A DNA stretch of 64,000 nt from Salminus brasiliensis (Eukaryota; Chordata; Actinopteri; Characiformes; Bryconidae). The notes under the pieces were generated by a model, which had not been told where the DNA came from, searched no databases, and worked only from the letters and a program-made list of their open reading frames with translations. The stretch is from contig NC_132893.1 of NCBI RefSeq assembly GCF_030463535.1, positions 10,325,771 to 10,389,770 of the forward strand, given 5' to 3'. Both the position numbers and the translations under genes were made by a program. How positions within the stretch are numbered: position 1 is the stretch's first letter; every line of letters begins with the position of its first letter. Positions 63,192 through 64,000 of the stretch are shown here, in pieces.

Positions 63192-64000
63192 AGCATCAGC
63201 CATGATATCTGTGTGTGTTTTCTGTTCTGTACCACAGTGGGAAAGACGTGAGCAGGATTGTGCTTTCCAGGTTAAACTGATGAACTTCTACAAAAGCAGA
63301 CATTCAGAGCTGTGGGAACGTCAGTGTAAATGGACTTGGTCTAAAATGAAGATCCCGATCCTGCTTCTGGACTCACAGCACTGCACATTTTAACCTGACC
63401 AGCAAACTGATGGACAGGGACTGCTGGCATGTTTCAGGGCTTGTGAATGATAATTGTCGGCTCTTCACACCCAGTTTCTGAAAGTTTCACTTGTATCTTT
63501 TTCCTCCTGAACCTTTTATTTAAGAAAGGACCGACCGTGTTACTTCTACAATTAAGAGTCACAGAACTGCACCAAAGGTAGCAGGGTAGGAGGCTGTGGA
63601 TCATTGAGGCTGGTAAGAGATGCTCCTTTAGGTTCATTAGAAAACTCCTTCTACATTAAACAGCATTAATTACTGCTTTAGTTTATCACCTCAACATATA
63701 ACTTAAAGCCCACTGACAGCCGTAGATTAGCTACAACTGCTTTCTGAAACCTGGGCTGATTTATTTACAACATTAAAAGTGAACTTCTGACCCCGTTCAT
63801 CACACCGTTTATAATATAGTGAAGTTGAGGTCTAGAGCTTTGGGGAGAGAAATAAAGGAACCAGCACAACAGATCTGATCCTCAAGTGAAATCTTTTATT
63901 ATTTTCAACACAAACAAACAACGGTCAACATCATAAAACTTCAGCGTGAGAGAAGACCAAAATAAACAGAACCGCACATCCCATCTTACTAAATAACCTA

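Larger units (their letters stand above)
49224..64000. repeat. Macrosatellite unit 4 (partial, runs off window)
   Basis: Fourth copy, cut by the window end before its GA tract. Its first ~6.5 kb is the most diverged in the window: a shorter run after the G-tract near 51037, a 19 bp longer segment near 51340, and a 126 bp segment at 53143-53268 absent from the others. Its later part closely matches unit 3. Confidence 0.96.

Overview
The window looks like fish (teleost) nuclear DNA. It holds no intact host gene that I recognise. What it holds is a tandem macrosatellite: four head-to-tail copies of a ~16-17 kb unit (1-16189, 16190-32372, 32373-49223, and a partial fourth copy 49224-64000). The teleost assignment rests on the mix of decayed elements: Tc1/mariner ends and transposase, L2/Rex1-type (CR1 supergroup) LINE pieces, and a Harbinger-associated Myb/SANT-like exon. 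There are also GA microsatellites, no long open frames, and splice-like GT/AG boundaries.

Each unit has the same order (unit 1 coordinates). Four diverged direct modules A-D come first (1-2365, 2366-4875, 4876-7743, 7744-8937). Each opens with a conserved ~200 bp header centred on a GCGGCCGC palindrome and carries minus-strand exon-like or LINE-like debris. Module D ends in a CpG-rich, promoter-like first-exon block facing left (8705-8935). An AT-rich spacer follows, then a minus-strand Tc1 transposase relic (9270-10190) and a minus-strand Myb/SANT-like terminal exon (10377-10771) that stays open in all four units. Next is an inverted second copy of the CpG block facing right (11855-12005), leading directly into a plus-strand LINE relic with endonuclease and RT remnants (12035-13815). 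A spacer, a (GA)n tract and two decayed minus-strand coding-like stretches (15042-15340, 15445-15921) close the unit.

The copies are not all equal. Units 1, 2 and the first ~6.5 kb of unit 3 are almost identical by eye. The rest of unit 3 shares its private differences with unit 4: a 12 bp insertion, a ~46 bp insertion, a 38 bp LINE deletion and a restored Tc1 codon. Unit 3 therefore reads as a recombinant between two unit lineages. Unit 3 alone carries 650 bp holding an L2-type RT fragment and a 28 bp minisatellite, which units 1 and 2 have lost by a short-homology deletion. Unit 4 alone carries a 126 bp segment.

Most parts do not work together as genes. The points that could have function are the repeated headers, the paired divergent CpG blocks and the preserved Myb/SANT-like reading frame. 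All similarity statements are by eye, and no alignment or database search was run.
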